64,000 bases of DNA from Rhizobium tibeticum (GTDB taxonomy: Bacteria; Pseudomonadota; Alphaproteobacteria; Rhizobiales; Rhizobiaceae). The notes under the pieces are model-generated. The model saw only the letters and a program-made list of their open reading frames with translations. It ran no database searches and had not been told where the DNA came from. The stretch is from the NCBI RefSeq assembly GCF_900110205.1, contig NZ_FOCV01000012.1, positions 62,001-126,000 of the forward strand. Reading direction: 5' to 3'. Positions 36,294-45,400 of this stretch are shown here, one piece after another; position 1 is the stretch's first letter; each line of letters begins with the position of its first letter. The position numbers were made by a program, and so were the translations under genes.

Positions 36294-37445
36294 TCAGGTG
36301 CCGGCGCGGTAACCGTAAATCCAGTCGAGATCCGCCGCGAGACTTTGCGGCGCTCTCAGCGCTAGGACAACGTCACGGCCGATGCGTATCGGTCCGCGGG
36401 CGTGATAGGCAAACTGGTTGAATGCGCCGCGCTGGCGCAGTCGCGCTATCCTCGGGGTGCGGCGCGCTTCGAACAACGGTAGGGCTTCGGCGACCGGGCG
36501 CGTCGCAACGAACATCGCGAGCTCACAGGCATCCTCGATCGCCATCGCGGCACCTTGGGCCGCAAAAGGCATCATTGCGTGCGCTGCGTCGCCGATAAGC
36601 ACGCAGTCGCGGCCGTCCTGCCAGCGGCCGTTCGTCGTTTCGTAGAGCGGCCAGAAGCTCATGTCTTCGGCCTTGCCGAAAAGTTCTGTCATGGCAGGGT
36701 GCCACCGGGAAAAACGCGAAAGCAGTTGCCGACGCTGGGCTTGCGTCGGCTGCGTGATCCAGGCATGCGGCGCGCCATTGCCGGCCGTGATCGCCACCAT
36801 ATTGAAACTGTCGGTTTCCCTGAGCGGATAGCAGACGAGATGCGCCGACGGACCAAGGAACGCCGAGACGCCATTGCGTTCAAGAAATGTGGGCGCGTTT
36901 GCGGCGCCAACCGTGAAGCGGTAGGCGATGTTGCCGGAGAACCGGGGCGAGGGGCTGCCTTCGATGCCTTCGCGAACCTGCGACCAGACGCCGTCGGCGC
37001 CAACCAGAAGATCCTTTCGGCGTGATAGGTTCGACAATACCCGACCCTTGATCTGCGCTCCAAGATGCAGTTGGCAGAGCGGTTCCTTGGCGACGGCGTC
37101 AAGCAATGTTTGCTGTAGCGTGGAGCGATGCAGGACGCCGTAGGGAGCCCCCCACCGGGCACGCGCAAATCCGCCGGCTGGAATGGCCGCGAGCTGACGC
37201 AGCGTGGTTCCAGATATCAGCCGAATGGATTCTGGCTCGAGCCAGGATTCGGCCAGGCGCTCGAGGATGCCAAGCTCCGCCAAAATGCGTGAAGCATTCG
37301 GCGAAATCTGCAGACCGGCCCCGACCTCGGTCAGATCAGGCGCCTGCTCGAAAATTTCGGAACTGATGCCACGCTTCGCCAGCGCAAGCGCAGCTGTAAG
37401 GCCCGCTACGCCCGCGCCGACAATGGCGGCATGTTCAGCCGGCAT
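36294..37445 (-). CDS. FAD-dependent monooxygenase, salicylate-hydroxylase-like
   Basis: 383 residues, group A flavin monooxygenase. It has GXGXXG (AAIVGAGVAGLTAALALAKRG), DG motif (LLVGADGVWSQVRE) and the FAD ribityl motif CVLIGDAAHAMMPFAAQGAAMAIEDA. It begins 24 bp after the zinc-finger gene on the same strand and likely shares its transcript. The aromatic or quinone-like substrate is not predictable. Confidence 0.9.
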   Translation of the reverse strand: MPAEHAAIVGAGVAGLTAALALAKRGISSEIFEQAPDLTEVGAGLQISPNASRILAELGILERLAESWLEPESIRLISGTTLRQLAAIPAGGFARARWGAPYGVLHRSTLQQTLLDAVAKEPLCQLHLGAQIKGRVLSNLSRRKDLLVGADGVWSQVREGIEGSPSPRFSGNIAYRFTVGAANAPTFLERNGVSAFLGPSAHLVCYPLRETDSFNMVAITAGNGAPHAWITQPTQAQRRQLLSRFSRWHPAMTELFGKAEDMSFWPLYETTNGRWQDGRDCVLIGDAAHAMMPFAAQGAAMAIEDACELAMFVATRPVAEALPLFEARRTPRIARLRQRGAFNQFAYHARGPIRIGRDVVLALRAPQSLAADLDWIYGYRAGT

Positions 37446-37469
37446 AGGCTGTCCGATCTCGAATTGGGG

Positions 37470-37715
37470 TCAGGCAGCCTTGACGTGGAAGACGCAGCCA
37501 GCGGGATTGGTCTGATTTGCCTTCAGCGCACCGTTGAAGCGGTAAAGGGTCGAGCAGTATGAGCAGACCTTCTCGTTCTCGTCGCCCATGTCGATGAAGA
37601 TGTGCGGATGATCGAACGGAACGGAGGCGCCGGTGCACATGAACTCCTTCACACCGACTTCGATAACGCGGTGTCCGCCGTCGTTCTGGAAGTGGGGAAT
37701 GTTGTGGCCGGCCAT
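37470..37715 (-). CDS. CHCC zinc-finger domain protein
   Basis: 81 residues. Metal ligands Cys27 (EFMCTGA), His36/His38 (DHPHIFIDMG) and CSYC near residue 52 make the zf-CHCC pattern. The family is related to the NDUFS6 accessory subunit of mitochondrial complex I and is common in alphaproteobacteria. Upstream on the minus strand is CTATAA (37756-37751) and a dyad CTACA-N4-TGTAG (37764-37777). Confidence 0.9.
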   Translation of the reverse strand: MAGHNIPHFQNDGGHRVIEVGVKEFMCTGASVPFDHPHIFIDMGDENEKVCSYCSTLYRFNGALKANQTNPAGCVFHVKAA

Positions 37716-37870
37716 GTTCGTCTCCGAATGCTTTGTAACGTGCGCGGACCTTATAGTCGTTCACTACAAATGTGTAGAGCCAAAGAGAGGCGGGACGCAC
37801 AGTTTTTGCCACCGCGAGGGTTTCAGTTCGGCGGCCTATAAAATATGGTCCGGCAAAAAAGGACAGTCCG

Positions 37871-38656
37871 ATGAACTTGAATACGCCCGCCTTTTCCAGC
37901 TTCACGCATGACGGTCTGAAGCTCGCCTTTTTTGATGAAGGTGATCCGTCGGGGGTGCCGGTGGTGCTGATCCACGGATTTGCCTCCAGCGCCAACGTGA
38001 ACTGGGTTCATCCGGGCTGGCTGAAGACATTGGGCGACGCGGGTTATCGGGTCATCGCCATAGATAACCGGGGACATGGTGCGAGCGACAAGCCGCGCGA
38101 CGCCGAGGCCTATCGTCCTTGGCATATGGCGAGCGATGCGGTTGCGCTCCTCGATCACCTGGGGATTCCGGAAGCCAACATCATGGGCTATTCGATGGGA
38201 GCCCGCATTTCCGTGTTCGCCGCACTTGCCCATCCCGACCGCGTCCGCTCGCTGGTGCTCGGCGGTCTTGGGATCGGCATGACGGATGGTGTCGGCGATT
38301 GGGATCCTATTGCGGATGCCTTGCTGACCGCTTCCCTCAAAGACGTCACTCATGATCGCGGACGCATGTTTCGTGCTTTTGCCGATCAGACGAAAAGCGA
38401 CCGCGACGCGCTCGCTGCCTGTATCAAGGGGTCGCGTGATCTCGTCGCACGGTCCGATATGGCCAAGATCGACGCTCCAACCTTGATCGGCGTTGGAACG
38501 AAGGACGACATTGCGGGGTCAGCCCAGGAGCTTGCAGCACTGATGCCCCATGCACAGGCGCTCGATATTCCCGGTCGCGATCACATGCTGGCTGTCGGGG
38601 ACCGGATCTTCAAGAAGGCGGTGCTGGAGTTCTACGCCGAAGTCGCCGGATGGTGA
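37871..38656 (+). CDS. alpha/beta hydrolase
   Basis: 261 residues. It shows the oxyanion motif VVLIHGFASSANVNW, nucleophile elbow GYSMGA (Ser near residue 117), acidic residue in GVGTKDDIAG and His in PGRDHMLAVG. The class includes esterases and epoxide or haloalkane hydrolases; specificity is unknown. The ATG at 37871 is used. It is divergent from the zinc-finger gene across 155 bp. Confidence 0.92.
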   Translation: MNLNTPAFSSFTHDGLKLAFFDEGDPSGVPVVLIHGFASSANVNWVHPGWLKTLGDAGYRVIAIDNRGHGASDKPRDAEAYRPWHMASDAVALLDHLGIPEANIMGYSMGARISVFAALAHPDRVRSLVLGGLGIGMTDGVGDWDPIADALLTASLKDVTHDRGRMFRAFADQTKSDRDALAACIKGSRDLVARSDMAKIDAPTLIGVGTKDDIAGSAQELAALMPHAQALDIPGRDHMLAVGDRIFKKAVLEFYAEVAGW

Positions 38657-38773
38657 CTTGGCTTTGTCACGGCGGTTCGAGACGGCGCAGAAACGATTCC
38701 CCGACCACCCATTTATGTTAACAGGTTTTTGCCCTATATAGAGCCGATCCTACGGCATACGAGGAGACCTTTC

Positions 38774-39607
38774 ATGGTCGCAAAGACAGATATTCGCTCT
38801 CTTGAGACGGGCAATCCTCTCAAGGTGATGGATCCGATCTGGGACAGCCTGCGCGAGGAAGCGCGTGCTGCCGCAGAAAATGATCCGGTGCTGGCCGCAT
38901 TTCTCTACTCGACCGTGCTCAACTATCGGTCACTCGAGGAGTGCGTGATCTACCGCATCTGTGAACGTCTAGACCATCCGGACATGCAGGCAATCCTGCT
39001 GCGCCAGACCTTCGATCAGATGCTCGAGGATTGGCCAGAGTGGAGTGCCATTCTGCGCGTCGATATCCAGGCAATTTATGATCGCGACCCCGCATGCCTG
39101 CGCTTCATGGAAGCCGTGCTCTATTTCAAGGGATTCCACGCGCTGCAGACACACCGCCTGGCGCACTGGCTGCTGAACCGCGGCCGGCGCGATCTGGCGC
39201 TTTATCTGCAGAGCAGATCGTCGAGCGTTTTCCAGACCGACATCAATCCCGCAGCGCGTATCGGCAGGGGCATCTTCCTCGATCATGCAACCGGGCTGGT
39301 CGTTGGTGAAACCGCCGTCATCGGTGATAACGTGTCGATCCTGCACGGTGTCACGCTAGGCGGTACCGGCAAGGAAGGCTCGGACCGGCATCCCAAGATC
39401 GGCAGCGGTGTCCTGATCGGCGCCGGCGCCAAGATTCTCGGCAACATCGAGATCGGCTATTGCTCGCGCGTTGCCGCTGGTTCGGTCGTGCTGAAGGCGG
39501 TGCCGCCCAAGACGACTGTGGCGGGCGTGCCGGCCAAGGTGGTCGGAGAAGCAGGGTGTTCGGAACCGTCGCGAATAATGGATCAGGTGATCGGCGCAGA
39601 TATCTGA
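38774..39607 (+). CDS. cysE: serine O-acetyltransferase
   Basis: 277 residues. It makes O-acetylserine, the carbon skeleton for cysteine. The helical N-terminal domain (DPIWDSLREEARAAAENDPVLAAFL) precedes the left-handed beta-helix with hexapeptide repeats and the conserved DHATGLVVGETAVIGDNVSILHG and GGTGKEGSDRHPKIG. The C-terminal tail, as in E. coli, would bind cysteine synthase. The ATG at 38774 follows GAGGAGACC. Confidence 0.96.
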   Translation: MVAKTDIRSLETGNPLKVMDPIWDSLREEARAAAENDPVLAAFLYSTVLNYRSLEECVIYRICERLDHPDMQAILLRQTFDQMLEDWPEWSAILRVDIQAIYDRDPACLRFMEAVLYFKGFHALQTHRLAHWLLNRGRRDLALYLQSRSSSVFQTDINPAARIGRGIFLDHATGLVVGETAVIGDNVSILHGVTLGGTGKEGSDRHPKIGSGVLIGAGAKILGNIEIGYCSRVAAGSVVLKAVPPKTTVAGVPAKVVGEAGCSEPSRIMDQVIGADI

Positions 39608-39731
39608 GCCGCTCGTTGCCTTAGCACGGCACATCGGCGGGGATAGCGTTCATGCGTCTGTCCCCGTGCCTTTACAGCGCCGTCTTTCCCATGCAAAAAG
39701 CGGCCAACCGAGACCGCTCAGGAGATGCAGT

Positions 39732-39935
39732 GTGAAGCCCGAAGAAATCAAGAAGCTCGACGCCTATTTCAAGCGCACGTTCAACCCGCAGGTGATCGTC
39801 AAGGCACGCCCGCGAAAGAACGATTCCGCGGAAGTCTATCTCGGCGAAGAATTTCTGGGCGTCGTCTATATCGATGACGAGGACGGCGACCGCTCCTATA
39901 ATTTCTCGATGGCGATCCTCGACGTCGACCTTTGA
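39732..39935 (+). CDS. DUF3126 family protein (67 aa)
   Basis: A 67-residue acidic protein, VKPEEIKKLDAYFKRTFNPQ..., ending YIDDEDGDRSYNFSMAILDVDL. It matches DUF3126, a short family found in alphaproteobacteria, often just downstream of cysE as here (124 bp). Translation starts at the GTG at 39732 after GGAGATGCAGT; the frame is open further upstream without a ribosome site. The function is unknown. Confidence 0.87.
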   Translation: MKPEEIKKLDAYFKRTFNPQVIVKARPRKNDSAEVYLGEEFLGVVYIDDEDGDRSYNFSMAILDVDL

Positions 39936-40191
39936 TCCGTGATTGACGGGCGGCGTGCCTTTTGGCCCGCCCGTCTGCCTCGGCTCGCGTCCGCGAGCTG
40001 CTGGCCTGTCAAGGCAGCCCACACAATCGAGCTGGAACGCGGCTCAAGCCTTGATCTTGCAAACCTCCGATTGTTTCTTTTCGCAGAGCAATCTTTGGCG
40101 GAAAAATGGGCCGCCTTCACTGGACCAGTCCGCCGAATGCTCCATCTCCTCCGCTGAGCATGTGCTCTAGCGCCAAAGGAGGATGCCGAGA

Positions 40192-40614
40192 ATGGGTATT
40201 TTCGACAAGATCAAGCACGCGATTTTTGGTGAGGCCGTCGCCGCTCCGGTCACTCCGTCCGCCACGCCGGCGCCATCGCCGACCGCAGCAGCGCCAGGCG
40301 CTGCGCCGGCAGCCACACCACAGCCGACACCGTCAGCCGCCTCGCCGGCCGCGGCCGCGATCGACATCGTGCCCCTGTTAGACGCAGCGGTGAAGAAGAG
40401 TGGACAGAAGTTGGATTGGCGACGCTCGATCGTGGATCTGATGAAGGCAGTCGGCATGGATGCGAGCCTTGCGGAGCGCAAGGAACTTGCCGCCGAGCTT
40501 GGTTTTACCGGCGACACGCACGACACCGCGACGATGAACCTGTTCCTGCACAAGGCTCTGATGAAGCGCCTTGCCGAGAACGGCGGAAAGGTTCCGGCCG
40601 ACCTTCTCGACTGA
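40192..40614 (+). CDS. DUF3597 domain protein
   Basis: 140 residues. A conserved N-terminal GIFDKIKHAIFG is followed by an Ala/Pro/Thr-rich linker (about residues 20-58) and a compact C-terminal domain (LLDAAVKKSGQKLDWRRSIVDLMKAVGMDASLAERKELAAELG). This arrangement is DUF3597, related in its C-terminal part to LysM-adjacent proteins of gammaproteobacteria. The ATG at 40192 follows AAAGGAGGATG. No signal peptide. The function is unknown. Confidence 0.87.
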   Translation: MGIFDKIKHAIFGEAVAAPVTPSATPAPSPTAAAPGAAPAATPQPTPSAASPAAAAIDIVPLLDAAVKKSGQKLDWRRSIVDLMKAVGMDASLAERKELAAELGFTGDTHDTATMNLFLHKALMKRLAENGGKVPADLLD

Positions 40615-40770
40615 CCGGCTCAGTGCCGGTAGCGCCGCGGCGACATTTTTGGCAAAGCTTCTGGTTGCGGCGCTTCTGATATATTTTAGTGAAATCAAAT
40701 ATCGAAATATCGCCGCCCTGCGCCGTCTAAAAAGCGGGGTTCGATGGCGCAACCATAGAGTGTTTTGCGA

Positions 40771-40828
40771 TGCACAATGACACTTGACTATTTGTGTGCA
40801 TTGCAGCTACGCTTTATCTGCCGCAGAA
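40771..40828 (+). promoter_or_regulatory. phasin promoter with candidate PhaR-type sites
   Basis: TTGACT (40784-40789), 17 bp and CTACGC (40807-40812). Around the -35, TGCACAA (40771-40777) and TTGTGTGCA (40792-40800) form an imperfect dyad. Downstream is CTGCCGCAG (40819-40827). Alphaproteobacterial PhaR binds TGC/GCA-rich dyads at phasin promoters, so repression by PhaR is plausible. Confidence 0.45.
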
Positions 40829-40847
40829 GCCAAGGAGGATGATGGTC

Positions 40848-41219
40848 ATGTTGAACTTCGATGAAGCCAACCGGAAGAGCAAGGAAGCCATGGATACGAT
40901 GCTGAAGAGCTACTCGGATACCGCCAAGGGTTTCCAGGCGATCGCCGCCGAGGCCGTGGAATATTCCAAGAAGTCGTTCCAGGATACGGTCACGCATTTT
41001 GAAAGCCTCTCGGGGGCGCGCAGCTTCGAAGCTGCGTTCGAGTTGCAGAGCAACTATGTGAAATCCGCATACGAAGCCTTCGTGACCGAAGCCACCAAGC
41101 TCGGCGAAATGTATTCCGATCTCGCCAAAAGCGCTTACAAACCATATGAAGCGCCTGTTGCCGCAGCGACCGCAAAGGCGACGAAAGCGGCCGCAGTTGT
41201 TGCGCCGGCCGCGGCGTAA
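40848..41219 (+). CDS. phasin family protein
   Basis: 123 residues, largely amphipathic helix (KSKEAMDTMLKSYSDTAKGFQAIAAEAVEYSKKSFQDTV ... LGEMYSDLAKSAYKPYE) with an Ala-rich tail (AAATAKATKAAAVVAPAAA). This is the phasin_2 pattern of proteins that coat PHB granules. The ATG at 40848 is favoured, since GGAGG lies 9 bases upstream; the ATG at 40842 is too close to it. Own promoter and terminator. Works with PhaC at 19288. Confidence 0.92.
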   Translation: MLNFDEANRKSKEAMDTMLKSYSDTAKGFQAIAAEAVEYSKKSFQDTVTHFESLSGARSFEAAFELQSNYVKSAYEAFVTEATKLGEMYSDLAKSAYKPYEAPVAAATAKATKAAAVVAPAAA

Positions 41220-41258
41220 AGATACGCGGCACAGGCCGCATAGCTCTTGAAAATCGAG

Positions 41259-41298
41259 GACCGGCTACGCATCTGCGGCCGGTCTTTTCTTTTTTCAC
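41259..41298 (+). terminator. terminator of the phasin gene
   Basis: GACCGGC (41259-41265) and GCCGGTC (41278-41284), then TTTTCTTTTTT. Confidence 0.92.
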
Positions 41299-41479
41299 GA
41301 TGCCTGTCGGCTGCCCATCGCCAGTTTCTGTGTCTTTGCGTCGAGACCGGCCGAATTGTGATTGCAGTGTGAAACGAGGGGCTTAAAATCGCTCCAGGAT
41401 GAACTAAGTTAGTATTTCGAATATTCGGCGGGAAACACTCCTCCCAGGCCCCGCTGGACCGATCGAGGAATGAAAGAAA

Positions 41480-41833
41480 ATGATCGCAGCGCCGATCCGG
41501 ATGCAAAACGACAGCGAAAGGAACGGGGACAACGGAAATCGCGGAACCTCGGTCATTACACGCACGAAACCGAAGACCAAGAAGCCCAATCTCTACCGCG
41601 TGCTCCTCTTGAATGACGACTACACTCCCATGGAATTTGTCATTCATATCCTTGAGCGTTTTTTTCAGAAGGATCGTGAAAGTGCCACCCGCATCATGCT
41701 CCACGTCCACAACCATGGTGTCGGTGAATGTGGAATATTTACATACGAGGTAGCGGAGACGAAGGTGAGCCAGGTGATGGACTTCGCCCGACAGCACCAG
41801 CATCCGCTGCAATGCGTCATGGAAAAGAAGTGA
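41480..41833 (+). CDS. clpS: ATP-dependent Clp protease adaptor ClpS
   Basis: 117 residues. A flexible N-terminal tail is followed by the core fold [24 protein letters not shown], with NDDYTPM forming the N-degron pocket, and [20 protein letters not shown]. It delivers N-end-rule substrates to ClpA, encoded 10 bp downstream. The ATG at 41480 follows GAGGAATGAAAG. Confidence 0.96.
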   Translation: MIAAPIRMQNDSERNGDNGNRGTSVITRTKPKTKKPNLYRVLLLNDDYTPMEFVIHILERFFQKDRESATRIMLHVHNHGVGECGIFTYEVAETKVSQVMDFARQHQHPLQCVMEKK

Positions 41834-41843
41834 GGATCTGAAC

Positions 41844-44345
41844 GTGCCAACATTTTCGCCTAGTCTTGAGAAGGCGCTCCATCAGGCACTGACCTTTGCC
41901 AACGAGCGGCATCATGAATATGCCACGCTCGAGCATCTGCTGCTCGCCCTGATCGACGATGCCGATGCGGCCGCGGTCATGGGGGCCTGCAATGTCGACC
42001 TCGACGCGCTGCGCAAAACGCTTGTTGAATATGTCGATAACGAACTCTCCAATTTGGTCACCGGCTATGACGAGGACTCCAAGCCGACCTCCGGCTTCCA
42101 GCGCGTGATCCAGCGAGCGGTGATCCACGTGCAGTCATCCGGTCGCGAGGAGGTAACAGGGGCAAACGTCCTCGTTGCCATTTTCGCCGAACGTGAGAGC
42201 CATGCTGCCTACTTCCTGCAGGAGCAGGAAATGACCCGCTACGATGCCGTCAATTATATCTCCCACGGGATCGGCAAACGTCCAGGCGCATCCGAATCTC
42301 GTCCGCCGCGCGGCGCCGATGACAGTGAATCCGAGAGCAAGCCAACGGCGCGTGGCAGCGGCGAGCAGGAGGAGGGCGGTCCTAAAAAGCAGCAGGACGC
42401 TCTGAAGGCTTACTGCGTGAACCTCAACGAGAAGGCCAAGGGCGGCAAGATCGATCCGCTGATCGGCCGTCAGGCTGAGGTCAACCGCACCATCCAGGTC
42501 CTGTGCCGCCGTTCGAAGAACAACCCGCTCTACGTCGGCGATCCCGGCGTCGGCAAGACGGCGATTGCCGAAGGCCTTGCCAAACGAATCGTTGAGGGCA
42601 AGGTGCCGGAAGCATTGGCCGATGCCACGATATTCTCGCTGGATATGGGCACGCTGCTGGCTGGCACGCGCTATCGCGGCGATTTCGAAGAACGTCTGAA
42701 GCAGGTGGTCAAGGAACTGGAAGAATATCCGGGTGCTGTGCTGTTCATCGACGAGATCCATACCGTCATCGGTGCGGGTGCGACGTCGGGCGGAGCAATG
42801 GATGCCTCAAACCTCTTGAAGCCGGCTCTGTCTTCGGGCGCGATCCGCTGCATCGGTTCAACCACCTATAAGGAATACCGCCAGTTCTTCGAGAAGGACC
42901 GTGCTCTGGTTCGCCGCTTCCAGAAGATCGACGTCAACGAACCGTCGATCGACGATGCGATCGAGATCATGAAGGGTCTGAAGCCCTACTTCGAAGAGTA
43001 CCATCACCTGCGCTATTCGAACGAAGCGATCAAGACCGCCGTCGAGCTGTCGGCCCGCTACATTTCGGACCGCAAACTGCCGGACAAGGCGATCGACGTC
43101 ATCGATGAGACCGGTGCTGCCCAGATGCTGCTGCCGCCCTCCAAGCGCCGCAAGCTGATCACCGAGAAGGAGATCGAAGCGACGGTCGCGACGATGGCGC
43201 GTATCCCGCCGAAGACGGTGTCGAAGGACGACGAAGCTGTTCTTGCCAATCTGGAGCAGGAATTGCGCTCGGTGGTTTACGGTCAAGACAACGCGATCGA
43301 AGCGCTGTCGACCGCGATCAAGCTCGCTCGCGCGGGCTTGCGCGAACCGAACAAGCCGATCGGATCCTACGTTTTCTCCGGCCCGACCGGCGTTGGCAAA
43401 ACCGAGGTTGCAAAGCAACTGGCGTCGTCTCTCGGCGTCGAACTCCTGCGCTTCGATATGTCGGAATACATGGAGCGGCACACGGTATCGCGCCTGCTCG
43501 GTGCACCTCCCGGCTACGTGGGCTTCGACCAGGGCGGTCTCCTGACCGATGGCGTCGACCAGCATCCACATTGCGTGGTGCTGCTCGACGAGATCGAGAA
43601 GGCTCATCCTGACATCTACAACATTCTGTTGCAGGTGATGGACCACGGCACGCTGACGGACCACAACGGCAAGAAGATCGACTTCCGCAACGTCATCCTG
43701 ATCATGACGACCAACGCGGGTGCGTCGGAGATGGCCAAGGCCGCGATCGGCTTCGGTTCGTCCAAGCGCACGGGCGAGGACGAGGAGGCGTTGACCCGCC
43801 TGTTCACGCCGGAGTTCCGCAATCGTCTCGACGCGATCATCCCGTTCGCGGCGCTGCCGACGGAAGTCATCCACAAGGTCGTGCAGAAGTTCATCATGCA
43901 ACTCGAAGCACAGCTTTCCGAACGGAATGTCACCTTCGACCTGCACAAGGATGCTATCGCCTGGCTGGCTGAAAAGGGTTACGACGACAAGATGGGCGCG
44001 CGCCCGCTTGCCCGCGTCATCCAGGACGTCATCAAGAAGCCGCTTGCCAACGAAATCCTCTTCGGCAAGCTGCGCAAGGGCGGCGTCGTCAACGTCACGG
44101 TCGGGCCGAAGGAAGACGGCAAGCCCGGCATCATCCTCGAAGCCGTGTCGGACAGCGCGCCGATCAAGCCGAAGCCGGAAGCCGAAGTCGCGCATCCCGA
44201 GGCCGACGATGAGGATGACGGCGAGCTGAAGACGAAGGCTCGCCCGAAGAAGACAACGGCCAGGAAGACAAAGGCAGTCGTCGAATCCGAGGTGAAGAGC
44301 CCGCCCAAGAAGGGCAGTGCGGTTCCACGGGTTCCAAAGAAGTAA
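41844..44345 (+). CDS. clpA: ATP-dependent Clp protease ATP-binding subunit ClpA
   Basis: 833 residues. N-domain FSPSLEKALHQALTFANERHHEYATLEHLLLAL, first AAA+ module with GDPGVGKTA and VLFIDEIHTVIGAG, second with GPTGVGKTE and VVLLDEIEKAHPD. It unfolds substrates for ClpP. About 75 residues longer than E. coli ClpA owing to a charged tail rich in Lys, Ala and Glu (KTKARPKKTTARKTKA, SPPKKGSAVPRVPKK). It forms an operon with clpS and ends at a strong terminator. Confidence 0.97.
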   Translation: MPTFSPSLEKALHQALTFANERHHEYATLEHLLLALIDDADAAAVMGACNVDLDALRKTLVEYVDNELSNLVTGYDEDSKPTSGFQRVIQRAVIHVQSSGREEVTGANVLVAIFAERESHAAYFLQEQEMTRYDAVNYISHGIGKRPGASESRPPRGADDSESESKPTARGSGEQEEGGPKKQQDALKAYCVNLNEKAKGGKIDPLIGRQAEVNRTIQVLCRRSKNNPLYVGDPGVGKTAIAEGLAKRIVEGKVPEALADATIFSLDMGTLLAGTRYRGDFEERLKQVVKELEEYPGAVLFIDEIHTVIGAGATSGGAMDASNLLKPALSSGAIRCIGSTTYKEYRQFFEKDRALVRRFQKIDVNEPSIDDAIEIMKGLKPYFEEYHHLRYSNEAIKTAVELSARYISDRKLPDKAIDVIDETGAAQMLLPPSKRRKLITEKEIEATVATMARIPPKTVSKDDEAVLANLEQELRSVVYGQDNAIEALSTAIKLARAGLREPNKPIGSYVFSGPTGVGKTEVAKQLASSLGVELLRFDMSEYMERHTVSRLLGAPPGYVGFDQGGLLTDGVDQHPHCVVLLDEIEKAHPDIYNILLQVMDHGTLTDHNGKKIDFRNVILIMTTNAGASEMAKAAIGFGSSKRTGEDEEALTRLFTPEFRNRLDAIIPFAALPTEVIHKVVQKFIMQLEAQLSERNVTFDLHKDAIAWLAEKGYDDKMGARPLARVIQDVIKKPLANEILFGKLRKGGVVNVTVGPKEDGKPGIILEAVSDSAPIKPKPEAEVAHPEADDEDDGELKTKARPKKTTARKTKAVVESEVKSPPKKGSAVPRVPKK

Positions 44346-44353
44346 AGCGACCA

Positions 44354-44385
44354 AACAGGCGGCTGCAACGGCCGCCTGTTTCTTT
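44354..44385 (+). terminator. terminator of clpSA
   Basis: A 10-bp perfect stem, AACAGGCGGC (44354-44363) with GCCGCCTGTT (44371-44380), then TCTTTG. Confidence 0.85.
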
Positions 44386-44458
44386 GCTGTTATAAGCGAT
44401 CGCTTAGGCGATTCTTAAATGAACCGGCTTTATATCGGCTCCAGCAAGGAGCCTCGCA

Positions 44459-45400
44459 ATGGCGTTTCTGCCGGCCGAACGTTTTATCATTTTGATCATC
44501 GCGACCTTCGCACTGCTTGATGCTTGCCTGTTGTTATTGAAGGGCGTTGGAATCGACGTTACCGGATATGCGAGCCTCGTCGCCTGTGGCGCCTTCCTGC
44601 TCGGGCTTGGGCAATTCTATCGGCATGTCCGCCGCAACGACCGGATTGGTGCAACGGCGATCGCTGCCGGTCTCTTCGTGCTTTTCACGATTGTAGGCTC
44701 GATCTTCAACTATCTGCTGTTGCCGCTGCGGTTTCAGCCAATCGACCCAGTTCTCGCTCGCTTTGACGCAGCGTTAGGGTTTCACTGGCCGGACTTGGTG
44801 ACGTGGGCCTCACAATATCCGTCCGCCGGGATTGTGCTGCAGATGATCTACGCGACGTCATTGCCGCAGTTCGTCGTCATCCTGTTGATCTTGGGTCTTG
44901 GCGGTCGGACAAGGCTGCTTCATCATTTCCTGATGACCGGCGTGATCGGAGCGCTGATGGCGATCATTTGCTGGTTCTTCTTTCCATCGTTTGGCGCATC
45001 ATCGATTTACGGGCTGTCGCCAGCGGTGACAGAGGCCGTCCCCCTTGCCGCTGGTCCGCACTACGGTGCTCAGCTAGTCGAGCTCGGACGCAACGGCGCG
45101 ACCTATTTGACGCCAAGCAACGTGCTGGGACTGATCGGATTTCCGTCGTTCCACACGGTTATGGCGGCTATGTCCGCACGCTTCATGCTGCGGTGCGGGC
45201 CACTCGGCCTACCGTTCCTGCTCTTGAATGTCGTGATGATGCCCGCGATCCTGATACAGGGCGGGCATAATCTTGCGGATGTTCTTGGCGGTTTGCTTGC
45301 ATTCGGCGTTGCCCACGCACTCGCCGATGCGGCCCTGCGCCAACTTGAAAGGACGCAACGACAACGCCGCAGCGGAATCGTAGCCACGCCCGGCGTTTGA
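44459..45400 (+). CDS. PAP2-superfamily membrane phosphatase
   Basis: 313 residues with about seven membrane segments. The catalytic pattern of the PAP2_3 (Aur1/Ipt1-like) group is visible: IGFPSFHTVMAAM (Ser-Phe-His) and, 45 residues later, GGHNLADVLGGLL (His...Asp). Members hydrolyse or exchange lipid phosphates at the outer face of the inner membrane. The substrate is unknown. The ATG at 44459 follows AAGGAGCC. It is convergent with the HIT gene with no space for a terminator. Confidence 0.87.
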   Translation: MAFLPAERFIILIIATFALLDACLLLLKGVGIDVTGYASLVACGAFLLGLGQFYRHVRRNDRIGATAIAAGLFVLFTIVGSIFNYLLLPLRFQPIDPVLARFDAALGFHWPDLVTWASQYPSAGIVLQMIYATSLPQFVVILLILGLGGRTRLLHHFLMTGVIGALMAIICWFFFPSFGASSIYGLSPAVTEAVPLAAGPHYGAQLVELGRNGATYLTPSNVLGLIGFPSFHTVMAAMSARFMLRCGPLGLPFLLLNVVMMPAILIQGGHNLADVLGGLLAFGVAHALADAALRQLERTQRQRRSGIVATPGV

